A DNA stretch of 64,000 nucleotides from Burkholderiales bacterium. GTDB lineage: Bacteria; Pseudomonadota; Gammaproteobacteria; Burkholderiales; SHXO01. A program made the translations under genes and the position numbers. The stretch lies in assembly GCA_020854105.1 (NCBI GenBank), contig JADZGB010000022.1, positions 71,805 through 135,804 on the forward strand, read 5' to 3'. Below, piece after piece: positions 43,312 through 53,883 of this stretch. The notes beneath the pieces were generated by a model. That model did no database searches, had not been told where the DNA came from, and worked only from the letters and a program-made list of their open reading frames with translations. Positions within the stretch are counted from its first letter, which is position 1, and each line of letters begins with the position of its first letter.

Positions 43312-44121
43312 TCAGCCGTTCAGCGCGAGCACGTCGCGCATGTCGAACAGGCCGCGATCCTTCGCGGCCAGGAAGCGCGCAGCACGCAGCGCGCCGAGGG
43401 CGAAGGTGGCGCGACTGCTCGCCTTGTGGGTGATCTCGATGCGCTCACCCGTGCCCGCGAACAGAGCAGTGTGATCGCCTACGATGTCGCCGCCGCGGAT
43501 CGTGGCGAAACCGATGGTCGTGTCCTTGCGCTCACCGATCTGGCCCTCGCGGCCGTACACCGCCACCTCGTCCAGGTTCCGGCCCAGCGCCCCGGCGATG
43601 ACCTCGCCCATGCGCAGGGCGGTACCCGAGGGCGCGTCCACCTTGTGCCGGTGATGCGCCTCGATGATTTCGATGTCGTAGCCGCTGTCCAGCACCCGCG
43701 CCGCCGTCTGCAGCAGATCGAGCATGAGCGTCACCCCCACGCTCATGTTGGGGGCCAGCATGATGGCCAGTCCGGAGGCGGCATCCACGATGCGGCCGCG
43801 CTGCTCGGGATTCAGACCGGTGGTTCCGATCACCATCTTCACGCCCGCCGCAGCGCACAGCTCGAGGTGGCGCATGGTGCCTTCCGGCCGCGTGAAGTCG
43901 ATGAGCACGTGCGCGCCGCGCAACGCCGCGCCGATGTCGTCGCCGATGCGCACCCCGCATGGGCTGCCCAGCAGTTCGCCGGCGTCACGGCCGATCAGGT
44001 CGCTGTCGGGGCGCTCCAGCGCGGCGTGCAGGCGCATGTCCGGCGCCTGAAACACCCCTTCGAGCAGGGCCCGGCCCATGCGCCCGGCGCAGCCCGCGAT
44101 CACCACGTGTTGGAGAGCCAT
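43312..44121 (-). CDS. dapB: 4-hydroxy-tetrahydrodipicolinate reductase
   Basis: 269 residues from the ATG at 44121. The NAD(P)-binding [14 protein letters not shown] and the substrate motif [16 protein letters not shown] identify it. It reduces the DapA product in the lysine/diaminopimelate pathway. It lies 14 bases after bamE. Confidence 0.97.
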   Translation of the reverse strand: MALQHVVIAGCAGRMGRALLEGVFQAPDMRLHAALERPDSDLIGRDAGELLGSPCGVRIGDDIGAALRGAHVLIDFTRPEGTMRHLELCAAAGVKMVIGTTGLNPEQRGRIVDAASGLAIMLAPNMSVGVTLMLDLLQTAARVLDSGYDIEIIEAHHRHKVDAPSGTALRMGEVIAGALGRNLDEVAVYGREGQIGERKDTTIGFATIRGGDIVGDHTALFAGTGERIEITHKASSRATFALGALRAARFLAAKDRGLFDMRDVLALNG

Positions 44122-44135
44122 CGAATCGCCCGCTG

Positions 44136-44519
44136 TCAGCGTTGGTCTAGCGCGCTCTGCGCGCCCTCTGCCGGGGCCGTCGCAGCCGGCGCCGCGGGCG
44201 CCGCCTCGCTCTGGGGAATGTCGGTCACCGCGCGCACCAGGCGGTCGCCGTCGAACCACACGGTGAGCCGGCGCTCCAGTTCCAGCTTTCCTTCCGGACG
44301 CTGGATGAATAGATAGTCCCAGCGGTCAGGATGGAAGGGATCGGCAACGAGGGGAGTGCCCAGCAGGAAGCGCACCTGGGAACGCGTCATGCCAGGCTTG
44401 AGCTTCGCCACCGCCTCGGGATCGAAGTAGTTGCCCTGCTGGATGTCGATGCGGTGCGGCGTCAGGAAGCAGGACGAGAGTGCCAACGTGAAGGCGAGCA
44501 GGACGATGCGAAGGAACAT
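44136..44519 (-). CDS. bamE: outer membrane assembly lipoprotein BamE
   Basis: 127 residues from the ATG at 44519. Signal peptide with lipobox LSSC (cleavage before Cys18), then the SmpA/OmlA domain ([31 protein letters not shown]). It is a lipoprotein of the BAM complex that folds outer membrane proteins. An Ala/Pro-rich tail follows residue 103. It is divergent from fur, the usual arrangement. Confidence 0.95.
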   Translation of the reverse strand: MFLRIVLLAFTLALSSCFLTPHRIDIQQGNYFDPEAVAKLKPGMTRSQVRFLLGTPLVADPFHPDRWDYLFIQRPEGKLELERRLTVWFDGDRLVRAVTDIPQSEAAPAAPAATAPAEGAQSALDQR

Positions 44520-44551
44520 GACCGGCGAAGAGCCGCGTGCGGCTCGTGTGG

Positions 44552-44580
44552 TTTCCAGTGCGGCGCGAAGCCGATATGAT
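44552..44580 (+). promoter_or_regulatory. probable sigma-70 promoter of fur
   Basis: TTTCCA (44552-44557), 17 bases, TATGAT (44575-44580), with the fur ATG 43 bases further on. The -10 is good and the -35 weak. It lies in the bamE-fur divergent gap. Confidence 0.5.
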
Positions 44581-44622
44581 ACATGGCCAACTCCCCGCCG
44601 GTCGCCTCGTCCGGAGGTCGAC

Positions 44623-45054
44623 ATGAGCAAACCGCACGATCTCAAGACCATCGGCCTGAAGGCCACTCTCCCGCGCCTCAAGATCCTGAATCTTTTCGAG
44701 AGCAGCGAGCAGCGTCACATGACCGCCGAGGACGTGTACAAGGTGCTGCTCAGGGAAGGCATGGACATCGGCCTGGCCACGATCTACCGGGTGCTCACCC
44801 AGTTCGAGCAGGCCGGCATCCTTATGCGCCATCACTTCGAGGGCGGCAAGGCGGTGTTCGAGCTCAACCAGGGCGCGCATCACGATCACCTGGTGTGCAT
44901 GCAGTGCGGCCACGTCGAGGAGTTCTACGATCCCGAGATCGAACGCCGCCAGGTGAAGATCGCCAAAGAGCGCGGCTTCAGCATCCAGGAGCACTCGCTG
45001 CAGATCTACGCCGACTGCACCAGGGCCGACTGCCCGCATCGCGGGCGCGAATAG
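44623..45054 (+). CDS. fur: ferric uptake regulator Fur
   Basis: 143 residues from the ATG at 44623 with GGAGGT ten bases before. N-terminal winged helix ([24 protein letters not shown]), then the metal sites [16 protein letters not shown] and CTRADCPH. It represses iron uptake genes when Fe2+ is bound. Starts further upstream lack ribosome sites. Confidence 0.98.
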   Translation: MSKPHDLKTIGLKATLPRLKILNLFESSEQRHMTAEDVYKVLLREGMDIGLATIYRVLTQFEQAGILMRHHFEGGKAVFELNQGAHHDHLVCMQCGHVEEFYDPEIERRQVKIAKERGFSIQEHSLQIYADCTRADCPHRGRE

Positions 45055-45067
45055 GCGCTGCGCTGCT

Positions 45068-46738
45068 TCAGCCCTTGTCGCCGAGCATCTCGGCCGCGTG
45101 CCGGCGCGTGGTGTCGGTGATCCTGACGCCGCCCAGCATGCGGGCGATCTCCTCCACGCGCTCGACGCGATCCAGAACGCGGACCTGGCTGCGTACTTCG
45201 CCCGAGCCCGCTGCGGCGGCGATCTTGGCCACCTGCCACTGCTGGGCAGCGGCCGCCGCCACCTGCGGCAGGTGGGTGATGCACATCACCTGATGCCTGC
45301 GTCCCAGTTCCGCGAGCATCGCGCCCACTATCTCGGCAATGCGTCCACCGATGCCGGAGTCGACTTCGTCGAATACGAGGGTCGGCACCCGGGAGAAGGC
45401 AGTGGTCGAGACCTGGATCGCCAGGCTGATGCGCGAGAGCTCCCCGCCCGATGCCACTTTCGCGAGCGGGCGCGGAAGCGTGCCGGGATTGGCCGCAACC
45501 ATGAACTCGACCGATTCCAGCCCCTGCGCCCCGCCCTCCGCGAGATCGGCGAGCCGCACCTCGAAACGTCCGCCGGCCATCGCCAGGCCCTGCATCGCCC
45601 CGGTGACCTGCCTGCCCAGGCGATCGGCTGCGTTCGCACGGCGTCCGGACAGTTCGCGCGCCTGGTCCAGATAGGCGCGCTTCGCCGCCTCCTCCCCCCG
45701 CGCCAGTTGCTCGATGCCGTCTGCGCCGGCCAGCTCTGCCAGGCGCTCTCGCGCCTGCTCCAACTGCCCAGGCAGCCGGTCCACTGCGACGCGGTACTTG
45801 CGGGCGGCGGAATGCACGGCGTCCAGACGCTGCTCGATCTCGCGCAGACGGTGCGGGTCGAGGTCGACCCGGTCGCGGTAATGGCGCAGTGCGTACACCG
45901 CCTCCTGCACCTGGATGCGCGCCGGCTCCAGCACCTCCAGCGTCTCCTGCAGCCCGGAGTCGAATTCGCGCGCATGGTGCAGGCGCTGGATCGCCGCATC
46001 GAGCATCGCCAGTACCGCACCGTCGGCCTCGGACAGCGTTTCCAGGCCCGCCTCCACCGCTTCGCGCAGGCTTGCCGCATGGGCGAGCCGCCGGTGGTCG
46101 CTCTGCAGCGCTTCCCACTCGTGCGCGGAGAAACCGAGCCTGTCCAGCTCCTCGCACTGCCACTGCAGGCGCTCGCGCTCCTCCTCGATCGCGTGCGCAT
46201 CCTTCTCCCGGTTCTCGCGCTGGCGGCGAAGCGCCTGCCATTGCCGCCACGCCTCGGACACCGACTGCGTCAGTGGCGCGCACTCCGCGTAGCGGTCGAG
46301 CAGTTCCCGCTGCAGCGCCGGGCGCATCAGCGACTGATGCTCGTGCTGTCCGTGAATGTCCACCAGCAGCTCGCCCAGTTCCTTCAGCTGCTGCAGCGTG
46401 GATGGCCGGCCGTTGATGAACGCGCGCGAGCGGCCGCCGGCTTCGAGCACCCTGCGAAGCAGGCACTGTTCGCCCTCGTCCGCCAGATCTGCCGCCTGCA
46501 GCCATGTGCGGGCCGCGAGTCCCTGCTGCAGGTCGAACTCCGCCGACAGTTCGGCGCGCGCACAGCCCTCGCGCACCAGCGCCGCCTCACCGCGTTCGCC
46601 CAGCAGCAGCATGAGCGCATCGATCAGGATGGACTTGCCGGCGCCGGTCTCACCAGTCAGCGCGGTAAAGCCGCTCTCGAACTCGAGGTCCAGCCGATCG
46701 ACGATGATGAAATCGCGGATGCTCAGGGCGCGCAGCAT
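45068..46738 (-). CDS. recN: DNA repair protein RecN
   Basis: 556 residues, SMC-like ATPase. Walker A LTGETGAGKS, long coiled coil in the middle, then LSRISLAIQV and Walker B TLVFDEVDSGIGG. It acts in double-strand break repair. It lies 14 bases after nadK, the usual pair. It converges on fur. Confidence 0.97.
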   Translation of the reverse strand: MLRALSIRDFIIVDRLDLEFESGFTALTGETGAGKSILIDALMLLLGERGEAALVREGCARAELSAEFDLQQGLAARTWLQAADLADEGEQCLLRRVLEAGGRSRAFINGRPSTLQQLKELGELLVDIHGQHEHQSLMRPALQRELLDRYAECAPLTQSVSEAWRQWQALRRQRENREKDAHAIEEERERLQWQCEELDRLGFSAHEWEALQSDHRRLAHAASLREAVEAGLETLSEADGAVLAMLDAAIQRLHHAREFDSGLQETLEVLEPARIQVQEAVYALRHYRDRVDLDPHRLREIEQRLDAVHSAARKYRVAVDRLPGQLEQARERLAELAGADGIEQLARGEEAAKRAYLDQARELSGRRANAADRLGRQVTGAMQGLAMAGGRFEVRLADLAEGGAQGLESVEFMVAANPGTLPRPLAKVASGGELSRISLAIQVSTTAFSRVPTLVFDEVDSGIGGRIAEIVGAMLAELGRRHQVMCITHLPQVAAAAAQQWQVAKIAAAAGSGEVRSQVRVLDRVERVEEIARMLGGVRITDTTRRHAAEMLGDKG

Positions 46739-46752
46739 GGACCGGAAAGACC

Positions 46753-47625
46753 CTACAGTGCCTCGCTCCAGTGGAGCTTCTCGCGCAGCATGTGAAAGTA
46801 GTCGTGGCCCACCGGGTGCAGCAGCCGGATCGAGCGCGGATAGCGCTGCACCACCAGCCGGTCATCCGGCTGCAACCGGCAATGGGAGTGGCTGTCGAAG
46901 TGCACGCGCGCGTCCGCGCAGCGGTGCATCAGCACTTCGATGCGCACGTCGCTGCTGACGGCGATGGGACGATTGGACAGGGTGTGCGGGCACACCGGGA
47001 CGATCGAGAAGGCAGACAGAGAAGGATGCAGGATCGGCCCGCCGGCAGATAGCGCATAGGCAGTCGACCCGGTGGGCGAGGATACGATGAGGCCGTCGGC
47101 GCGCAGCAGGTAGACGAACCTGTCGTCGATGCGCACCTCCAGTTCGATCAGGCCGCCGTCTGCCCCCTTGTTGATGGAGGCATCGTTGAACGCCCGCACG
47201 TCGAAGATCTCGGCACCGCCGCGGAACACCCGCGCAGCGAGCAGCATGCGCTGCTCGGTGATGTACTTGCCGTCCAGGATCTCGCCGATGGTGTGCAGCA
47301 TGTTTCCGACCGAGATGTCGGTCAGGAACCCCAGCCTGCCCTGGTTCACGCCCACCAGCGAGACATCGAACGGCGCCAGGGTACGTGCGACGTTGAGCAT
47401 GGTGCCGTCGCCGCCCACCACGATGGCGAGGTCCGACAGCGGACCGGCCTGGTCGAGGGGCATCACCTCCAGATGGTTGCGCGCCATGTGCGAGGCGGTG
47501 AGCGGATCCAGCAGCACGCGCACACCCCGGCCCTCCAGGAAGCGGGCCAGTTCCATCAAAGGCTCCGCGATCTCCGGGCTCTTGTACTTGCCGATCAGGG
47601 AGATGGTCTTGAAGATCTCCGTCAT
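46753..47625 (-). CDS. nadK: NAD kinase
   Basis: 290 residues from the ATG at 47625 (MTEIFKTISLIG). VVGGDGTMLN is the conserved GGDGT ATP motif, and NDASINKG and SPTGSTAYALSAGGPI are the NAD-binding segments. It phosphorylates NAD to NADP. Divergent from hrcA, 91 bases apart. Confidence 0.97.
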   Translation of the reverse strand: MTEIFKTISLIGKYKSPEIAEPLMELARFLEGRGVRVLLDPLTASHMARNHLEVMPLDQAGPLSDLAIVVGGDGTMLNVARTLAPFDVSLVGVNQGRLGFLTDISVGNMLHTIGEILDGKYITEQRMLLAARVFRGGAEIFDVRAFNDASINKGADGGLIELEVRIDDRFVYLLRADGLIVSSPTGSTAYALSAGGPILHPSLSAFSIVPVCPHTLSNRPIAVSSDVRIEVLMHRCADARVHFDSHSHCRLQPDDRLVVQRYPRSIRLLHPVGHDYFHMLREKLHWSEAL

Positions 47626-47716
47626 GGCCGCATTAGAACACAAGAAAACCGGCTCCCGCCCGTGCGTGCGGCGGAAAACGGCTTCGTCCCGGAAGCGCTT
47701 GCGCTAGAATCGAATC

Positions 47717-48745
47717 ATGTTGAGCGAACGTGCACAGATCCTCCTCAAGACCCTGGTCGAGCGCTACATCACCGAGGGCCAGCCGGTCGGTTCGCGCACG
47801 CTGTCCCGCTATTCCGGGCTGGACCTGTCTCCCGCGAGCATCCGCAACGTCATGGCCGACCTGGAGGAAATGGGGTTCGTGGCCAGCCCTCACACCTCCG
47901 CGGGACGCGTGCCGACCCCGCGCGGGTATCGGTTCTTCGTCGACTCGCTGCTCACCGTGAAGGCGCTGGACCGCGCCGAGATCGACCAGGTCGTCATGCA
48001 ACTGAGCGGCGACCAGCCGCAGCGGCTCATGCAGTCCGCATCGCACCTGCTGTCCGATCTCACCCGCTTCGCGGGGGTGGTCATGGCGCCGCGGCGGCGG
48101 TCCACGGCCTTTCGGCACCTCGAGTTCCTGCGCTTGTCCGAACGGCGCATCCTGCTCATCATCGTCACACCCGAAGGTGACGTGCAGAACCGCATCCTGT
48201 TCACGGAGCGTTCCTACTCGCCGGCGGAGCTGATCGAGGCCGCGAATTTCATCAACCAGCACTGCGTGGGCTGCGACTTCGATCAGGTGAAGGAGCGGCT
48301 GCGCGACGAGTTGAAGCGCTTGCGCGACGACATGACGCTGCTGCTGACGAAGGCGGTCGAGGCGGGCAACGAGGCGATGTCCGAGAAGGCGGACGACTAC
48401 GTCCTGTCCGGCGAACACAACCTGCTGCACGTGCAGGACCTGTCCTCCAACGTAACCAGCCTCAGGCGGCTGTTCGATCTGTTCGAGCAGCGCACTTCGC
48501 TGTTGCAGCTGCTGGAGACGGGCAGCCGTGCGCAGGGCGTGCAGATCTATATCGGCGGCGAATCCGGGCTGGTGCCGCTCGATGAATGCAGCGTGGTCAC
48601 GGCGCCATACGAGGTCGACGGCGAGGTTCTGGGCACCGTGGGCGTGATCGGTCCCACGCGCATGGCCTACGAACGCGTCATTCCGATTGTCGAGATCACC
48701 GCCAGGTTGTTGTCCAACGCGATGGCACAACGCGCGCGCAGCTGA
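47717..48745 (+). CDS. hrcA: heat-inducible transcription repressor HrcA
   Basis: 342 residues. N-terminal winged helix ([35 protein letters not shown]), then a GAF-like domain and the conserved C-terminal [24 protein letters not shown]. It represses groE-type genes at CIRCE sites. A TAGAAT -10 lies only seven bases before the ATG, so the mRNA may have little or no leader. No CIRCE site is seen in the window. Confidence 0.97.
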   Translation: MLSERAQILLKTLVERYITEGQPVGSRTLSRYSGLDLSPASIRNVMADLEEMGFVASPHTSAGRVPTPRGYRFFVDSLLTVKALDRAEIDQVVMQLSGDQPQRLMQSASHLLSDLTRFAGVVMAPRRRSTAFRHLEFLRLSERRILLIIVTPEGDVQNRILFTERSYSPAELIEAANFINQHCVGCDFDQVKERLRDELKRLRDDMTLLLTKAVEAGNEAMSEKADDYVLSGEHNLLHVQDLSSNVTSLRRLFDLFEQRTSLLQLLETGSRAQGVQIYIGGESGLVPLDECSVVTAPYEVDGEVLGTVGVIGPTRMAYERVIPIVEITARLLSNAMAQRARS

Positions 48746-48851
48746 ATCGCGGCGCGTGTCTTGGGGGCGTGCCCTGCGTCTGGGCAGCGCTCGCCGATGA
48801 TGTTACCGTCACGGTTTGACCCGCCCGACCCGACGGGTCGCCGCCGTCCGC

Positions 48852-49940
48852 ATGCGCTTTCGACCGGAACCGCCCCACAGTCACGGCACGCCCGCCCGCG
48901 CAGGCGTGGTGCTGGTCAATCTAGGCACGCCGCAGGCCCCGAGCGCTGCCGCGCTACGGCCCTATCTGAAGCAGTTCCTGTCCGATCCACGCGTGGTGGA
49001 GATCCCGCGCGCGCTCTGGTGGCTCGTTCTCAATGCCGTCGTGCTGAACGTCCGGCCGCGCAAATCCGCGCGCAAGTATGCGGCGATCTGGACGGACGAG
49101 GGTTCGTCGCTCGCGGTCCATACGCGCAGGCAGGCCGCCCTGCTGCAGCAGGTGCTCACCGAGCGCACCGGCGTTCCGGTCGAGGTGGTCTGGGCGATGC
49201 GCTATGGCTCCCCATCGATCGACGCGGCATTGGCCCAGCTGGCGCGCGCCGGCTGCGACCGCGTGCTGGTCGTCCCGATGTATCCCCAGTACGCAGCATC
49301 GACCACGGCCAGCACCTACGACGCCGTGTTCGAGTCGCTGCGTGCGCGGCGCAACCTCCCGGCGCTGCGCCTGCTGAAGCATTTCCACGACGATCCGGGC
49401 TACATCGCGGCGCTGGCCCGCAGCGTACGCGAGCACTGGCAGGCGCACGGACGTGGCGATCGCCTCGTCATGAGCTTCCACGGCCTGCCGCGCCTCGCGC
49501 TGGACCGTGGGGATCCCTACCATTGCGAGTGCCACAAGACCGGACGCCTCCTGGCGCAGGCGCTGGATCTGAGCGAAGACCAGTACGTGGTGAGCTTCCA
49601 ATCGCGCTTCGGCGCAGCGCAGTGGTTGCAGCCCTACACCCAGGACACCCTGGAGGGATTAGCCCGCAAGGGGGTACGGCACCTGGATGTGATCTGCCCG
49701 GGCTTCGTGGCCGACTGCCTGGAAACGCTCGAGGAGATCGCGCTGGAGAACCGCACCGCGTTCCTGGCCGCCGGCGGCACCCGGTTCCACTACATCGACT
49801 GCCTGAACGAGCGGCCCGACTGGATTGCCGCCCTGGCTGACATCGCATTGGCCAACCTGCAGGGTTGGCTGCGGCCGGACGATGCCACCGAGGGGCAAGA
49901 AACGCGGCGGCGGGCGCTGGCGCTCGGGGCCACCGACTGA
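48852..49940 (+). CDS. hemH: ferrochelatase
   Basis: 362 residues from the ATG at 48852; a TTG at 48816 is in frame. [11 protein letters not shown] at the start, the catalytic His in [21 protein letters not shown] and the acidic Glu region [18 protein letters not shown]. It inserts Fe2+ into protoporphyrin. A hydrophilic C-terminal tail follows. It lies between hrcA and grpE, as in other betaproteobacteria. Confidence 0.97.
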   Translation: MRFRPEPPHSHGTPARAGVVLVNLGTPQAPSAAALRPYLKQFLSDPRVVEIPRALWWLVLNAVVLNVRPRKSARKYAAIWTDEGSSLAVHTRRQAALLQQVLTERTGVPVEVVWAMRYGSPSIDAALAQLARAGCDRVLVVPMYPQYAASTTASTYDAVFESLRARRNLPALRLLKHFHDDPGYIAALARSVREHWQAHGRGDRLVMSFHGLPRLALDRGDPYHCECHKTGRLLAQALDLSEDQYVVSFQSRFGAAQWLQPYTQDTLEGLARKGVRHLDVICPGFVADCLETLEEIALENRTAFLAAGGTRFHYIDCLNERPDWIAALADIALANLQGWLRPDDATEGQETRRRALALGATD

Positions 49941-49979
49941 ACGCGGCGAACAATCTTTCGCCGCAGAGGGCATCGCGCG

Positions 49980-50007
49980 CTTGAAAGGTCGCCTCGCACC
50001 CCCACTT
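49980..50007 (+). promoter_or_regulatory. sigma-32 heat-shock promoter of grpE
   Basis: CTTGAAA (49980-49986), 13 bases, CCCCACTT (50000-50007); same spacing as the htpG promoter. Transcription should start near 50014-50016, which supports the ATG at 50038 and excludes the one at 50011. Confidence 0.85.
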
Positions 50008-50037
50008 CGCATGGGATCCAGCTGGGAGACCGGAACG

Positions 50038-50577
50038 ATGCAAGAACGGGAATACGGGAACGGCGAGGCGCAGGGTGCGCCCGAACCGGAAGGTGTCGAG
50101 ACGCGGGCGGAGTCGATGCCGAGCGATCGGGAACTCATGCGCAAGCTCGAACTGCAGGTCCAGGAACACCACGACGCCTGGCTGCGCGCGAAGGCCGAAG
50201 CCGACAACATCCGCAAGCGCGCCCAGACCGACATCGCCAGCGCGCACAAATTCGCGCTGGAGGGCTTCGCCTCCGAACTGCTGCCGGTGCGCGATGCCCT
50301 GGAAGCGGCACTGGCGGCCGACAACAGTTCGCTCGAGTCGCTGCGCCAGGGAGTGGAACTGACCCTCAAGCAGATCACCGGCGTGTTCGAGAAAGCCGCC
50401 ATCGGCGAGGTCGATCCCATCGGCCAGAGATTCGACCCGCACCGGCACCAGGCGATGACCACGGTGCCCTCGGACGAGCCGCCGAACATGGTGGTGCAGG
50501 TGCTGCAGAAGGGCTACGTCCTGCACGACCGGGTATTGCGGCCGGCATTGGTTGCGGTGTCCAGGGCGCGCGACTGA
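50038..50577 (+). CDS. grpE: nucleotide exchange factor GrpE
   Basis: 179 residues. A disordered acidic N-terminus, a long helix (RELMRKLELQVQEHHDAWLRAKAEADNIRKR) and the C-terminal beta domain (FDPHRHQAMTTVPSDEPPNMVVQVLQKGY). It releases ADP from DnaK. The start was chosen for GGGAGA nine bases upstream and because the sigma-32 start point lies past the earlier ATG. Confidence 0.95.
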   Translation: MQEREYGNGEAQGAPEPEGVETRAESMPSDRELMRKLELQVQEHHDAWLRAKAEADNIRKRAQTDIASAHKFALEGFASELLPVRDALEAALAADNSSLESLRQGVELTLKQITGVFEKAAIGEVDPIGQRFDPHRHQAMTTVPSDEPPNMVVQVLQKGYVLHDRVLRPALVAVSRARD

Positions 50578-50579
50578 TG

Positions 50580-50606
50580 CTTGAAACCTCGGCACGAACC
50601 CCAAAC
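50580..50606 (+). promoter_or_regulatory. sigma-32 heat-shock promoter of dnaK
   Basis: CTTGAAA (50580-50586), 12 bases, CCCCAAAC (50599-50606), starting two bases after the grpE stop. It would let dnaK be transcribed apart from grpE. Confidence 0.7.
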
Positions 50607-50650
50607 CTAGGCTCCAATTGCATTCAACTTCCTGATTAACGAGGAATCAC

Positions 50651-52570
50651 ATGGGAAAGATCATCGGTATCGACCTGGGGACGACGAACTCCTGCGTCTG
50701 CATCATGGAGAACGGCCAGCCCAAGGTGGTCGAGAACTCCGAAGGCGCACGCACCACGCCATCCATCGTCGCCTACACCGAGGAGGGTGAGATCCTGGTC
50801 GGTGCACCTGCCAAGCGGCAGGCGGTGACCAATCCCAAGAACACACTGTACGCGTCCAAGCGCCTCATCGGCCGCCGCTTCTCGGACCAGGAAGTGCAGA
50901 AGGCGCTCAAGCTCGCCCCGTACAGCATCGTTCAGGCGCCCAACGGAGATGTCTGGGTGGAGGTGCGCGGCAAGAAGATCGCCCCTCCGGAAGTGTCCGC
51001 CCAGGTGCTGATGAAGATGAAGAAGACCGCCGAGGACTATCTCGGCGAGCCGGTGACCGAGGCGGTCATCACGGTGCCGGCCTACTTCAACGACTCGCAG
51101 CGCCAGGCAACCAAGGATGCCGGACGCATCGCCGGCCTGGAAGTCAAGCGCATCATCAACGAACCCACCGCGGCGGCCCTTGCGTTCGGCATGGACAAGA
51201 AGAAGGGCGATCGCAAGATCGCGGTGTATGACCTGGGCGGGGGCACCTTCGACGTGTCGATCATCGAGATCGCCGAGGTCGAGGGCGAGCACCAGTTCGA
51301 GGTGCTGGCCACGAATGGTGATACGTTCCTGGGCGGCGAGGACTTCGACCAGCGTCTGATGGACTACATCGCCGACGAGTTCAGGAAGGAACAGGGCGTG
51401 GACCTGCGCAAGGACATCCTCGCGCTGCAGCGCCTGAAGGAAGCGGCCGAGAAGGCCAAGATCGAGCTGTCCTCGACGCAGCAGACCGAGATCAATCTTC
51501 CCTACATCACCATGGATCAGTCGGGTCCGAAGCACCTGGCGATGAAGATCACCCGTGCCAAGTTCGAGAGCCTGGTGGAGGATCTGATCGAGAAGAGCGC
51601 CGAGCCCTGCCGGACCGCCATCAAGGATGCCGGCGTGAAGGTGAGCGACATCGACGACGTCATCCTGGTCGGGGGCATGACCCGCATGCCCAAGGTGCAG
51701 GAGAAGGTCAAGGAGATCTTCGGCAAGGAACCGCGCAAGGACGTCAACCCTGACGAGGCTGTCGCGATGGGGGCCGCGATCCAGGGCGGCGTGCTCAAGG
51801 GTGAAGTGAAGGACGTGCTGCTGCTCGACGTGACTCCGCTGTCGCTGGGCATCGAGACGCTGGGCGGCGTCATGACCAAGCTCATCCAGAAGAACACGAC
51901 GATCCCGACCAAGGCTCAGCAGGTGTTCTCCACCGCGGACGACAACCAGTCGGCAGTGACCATCCATGTGCTGCAGGGCGAGCGCGAGATGGCAACGGGC
52001 AACAAGAGCCTCGGCCAGTTCAACCTGGAGGGCATCCCCCCGTCCCCGCGTGGCATGCCCCAGATCGAGGTGACCTTCGACATCGACGCGAACGGTATCC
52101 TGCACGTATCGGCCAAGGACAAGGCGACCGGCAAGGAGAACAAGATCAAGATCACGGCCAGTTCCGGGCTGTCCGAGGACGAAATCAAGCGCATGGTCAA
52201 GGATGCGGAACTCAACGCCGAGGAAGACCGCAAGACCCGTGAGCTGGTCGATGCCCGCAACCAGTGCGACGCGATGGTGCACACGGTGCGCAAGTCGCTC
52301 GGCGAGCACGGCGACAAGCTGGAGGCGGACGAGAAGTCCCGGATCGAGGACGCGCTGAAAGCCGCCGAGGAAGCCATGAAGGGCGGCGACAGGGAGACCA
52401 TCGAGGCGAAGACGCAGGCGCTGTCGCAGGCCGCGCAGAAACTCGGCGAGAAGATGTACGGGCAGCAGCAGGCCGGCACCGAGCAGGCGTCGTCGGCCGG
52501 CACTGGCACCGGGGCCGACGAGAGCGATGTCGTCGATGCGGAGTTCGAAGAGGTCAGGGACAAGAAGTGA
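50651..52570 (+). CDS. dnaK: molecular chaperone DnaK (Hsp70)
   Basis: 639 residues, full length. [45 protein letters not shown] and [13 protein letters not shown] form the actin-like ATPase; the peptide-binding domain ([20 protein letters not shown]) and lid follow, ending in the acidic tail [16 protein letters not shown]. Folds proteins with DnaJ and GrpE. Confidence 0.99.
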   Translation: MGKIIGIDLGTTNSCVCIMENGQPKVVENSEGARTTPSIVAYTEEGEILVGAPAKRQAVTNPKNTLYASKRLIGRRFSDQEVQKALKLAPYSIVQAPNGDVWVEVRGKKIAPPEVSAQVLMKMKKTAEDYLGEPVTEAVITVPAYFNDSQRQATKDAGRIAGLEVKRIINEPTAAALAFGMDKKKGDRKIAVYDLGGGTFDVSIIEIAEVEGEHQFEVLATNGDTFLGGEDFDQRLMDYIADEFRKEQGVDLRKDILALQRLKEAAEKAKIELSSTQQTEINLPYITMDQSGPKHLAMKITRAKFESLVEDLIEKSAEPCRTAIKDAGVKVSDIDDVILVGGMTRMPKVQEKVKEIFGKEPRKDVNPDEAVAMGAAIQGGVLKGEVKDVLLLDVTPLSLGIETLGGVMTKLIQKNTTIPTKAQQVFSTADDNQSAVTIHVLQGEREMATGNKSLGQFNLEGIPPSPRGMPQIEVTFDIDANGILHVSAKDKATGKENKIKITASSGLSEDEIKRMVKDAELNAEEDRKTRELVDARNQCDAMVHTVRKSLGEHGDKLEADEKSRIEDALKAAEEAMKGGDRETIEAKTQALSQAAQKLGEKMYGQQQAGTEQASSAGTGTGADESDVVDAEFEEVRDKK

Positions 52571-52572
52571 TC

Positions 52573-52599
52573 GTGCGTCACGCGGTATGCGTGACGCAC
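52573..52599 (+). terminator. hairpin after dnaK
   Basis: GTGCGTCACGC-GGTAT-GCGTGACGCAC is a perfect 11-bp stem starting three bases after the dnaK stop. No T-run follows, so it may act as an mRNA-stabilising or partial-termination hairpin between dnaK and dnaJ. Confidence 0.6.
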
Positions 52600-52708
52600 T
52601 CTTCAGCGCCGCGCCCGCGTGGCGCTCTATCTGGCCGGATTGGGTGTCATCGACCGCCGATGACGCTCGATTCGGCCTTGGCATGTGGTGAAGGGGAAGC
52701 CGGTCGGT

Positions 52709-53815
52709 ATGGCGAAGCGTGACTACTACGAGGTTCTGGGCGTCAATCGCGATGTCTCGGAAGACGAAATAAAGAAGGCCTATCGCAAGCTGGCCATGCA
52801 GCATCATCCGGACCGCAATCCGGACAACGTCAAGGCCGAGGAGAACTTCAAGGAGGCCAAGGAGGCATACGAGGTTCTGTCGGACGCAGAGAAGCGGGCG
52901 GCCTACGACCGTTTCGGCCATCAGGCGATGGAAGGGATGGCCGGTGGGGCGGGCGGTGCCGGCTTCGGCGATGCGTTCGGCGACATCTTCAGCGAGATCT
53001 TCGGCGGCGGCCGCGCGCGCTCCAACGTCTACCGGGGTGCCGATCTGCGCTACAACCTCGAGATCTCGCTCGAGGAAGCCGCGCGCGGGACCGAGACCAA
53101 GATCCGCATCCCCACGCTCGAAGCGTGCGAGCCGTGCAACGGGACCGGCGCCAAGGCAGGGACCGAGCCGAGCACCTGTCCCACCTGTCAGGGACAGGGG
53201 CAGGTCCGCATCCAGCAGGGCTTCTTCTCGCTGCAGCAGACATGCCCGCGCTGCGCGGGCACGCGCAAGGTCGTGCGCGATCCCTGTACCGCCTGCTCGG
53301 GCACGGGGCGCGTCAAGAAGCAGAAGACGCTGTCGGTGAAGATTCCCGCCGGTGTCGACGAAGGCGACCGCATCCGCCTCACTGGCGAAGGCGAGGCCGG
53401 CGTCAACGGCGGACCGCCGGGCGATCTGTACGTGGTCGTACGGCTGCGCCCGCATTCGATGTTCCAGCGCGAGGAAAACGATCTGCACTGCGAGATGCCG
53501 ATCAGCTTCACCACCGCCGCCCTCGGCGGCGACATCGAGATTCCCACACTCGACGGCAGCGCGAAGATCAAGATCCCGGTCGAAACGCAATCAGGCAAGG
53601 TGTTTCGGCTGCGCGGCAAAGGCATCAAGGGCGTGCGCACCAACGCCTACGGCGACCTGATGTGCCACGTGGTGGTGGAAACGCCGGTCAACCTCACGGC
53701 ACGTCAGAAGGAGTTGCTGCTCGAACTCGAGGCGATCAACCAGGAAGAGGCGGGGCGACACAACCCCAAGGCCAAGGGCTGGTTCGACAAGGTGAAGGAA
53801 TTCTTCGAGGGCTGA
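52709..53815 (+). CDS. dnaJ: co-chaperone DnaJ (Hsp40)
   Basis: 368 residues from the ATG at 52709 ([11 protein letters not shown]). J domain with HPD ([10 protein letters not shown]), Gly/Phe region, four zinc-finger repeats ([32 protein letters not shown]) and C-terminal substrate domains. The third repeat has Arg where a Gly is usual. It stimulates DnaK. Confidence 0.98.
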   Translation: MAKRDYYEVLGVNRDVSEDEIKKAYRKLAMQHHPDRNPDNVKAEENFKEAKEAYEVLSDAEKRAAYDRFGHQAMEGMAGGAGGAGFGDAFGDIFSEIFGGGRARSNVYRGADLRYNLEISLEEAARGTETKIRIPTLEACEPCNGTGAKAGTEPSTCPTCQGQGQVRIQQGFFSLQQTCPRCAGTRKVVRDPCTACSGTGRVKKQKTLSVKIPAGVDEGDRIRLTGEGEAGVNGGPPGDLYVVVRLRPHSMFQREENDLHCEMPISFTTAALGGDIEIPTLDGSAKIKIPVETQSGKVFRLRGKGIKGVRTNAYGDLMCHVVVETPVNLTARQKELLLELEAINQEEAGRHNPKAKGWFDKVKEFFEG

Positions 53816-53883
53816 TGCCCCCGCAAGCCGTGGTCGGATTCCGCGGCGCGCCAATCCGGCAGAACTTCCCCGGCAAAACTACT

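Noticed and set aside
47626..47716. CIRCE site near hrcA
   Set aside because: No TTAGCACTC/GAGTGCTAA pair is present here or before grpE, dnaK or htpG.
50636..53590. 984-residue frame antisense to dnaK-dnaJ
   Set aside because: dnaK antisense frames are a known artefact, and both sense genes are intact.
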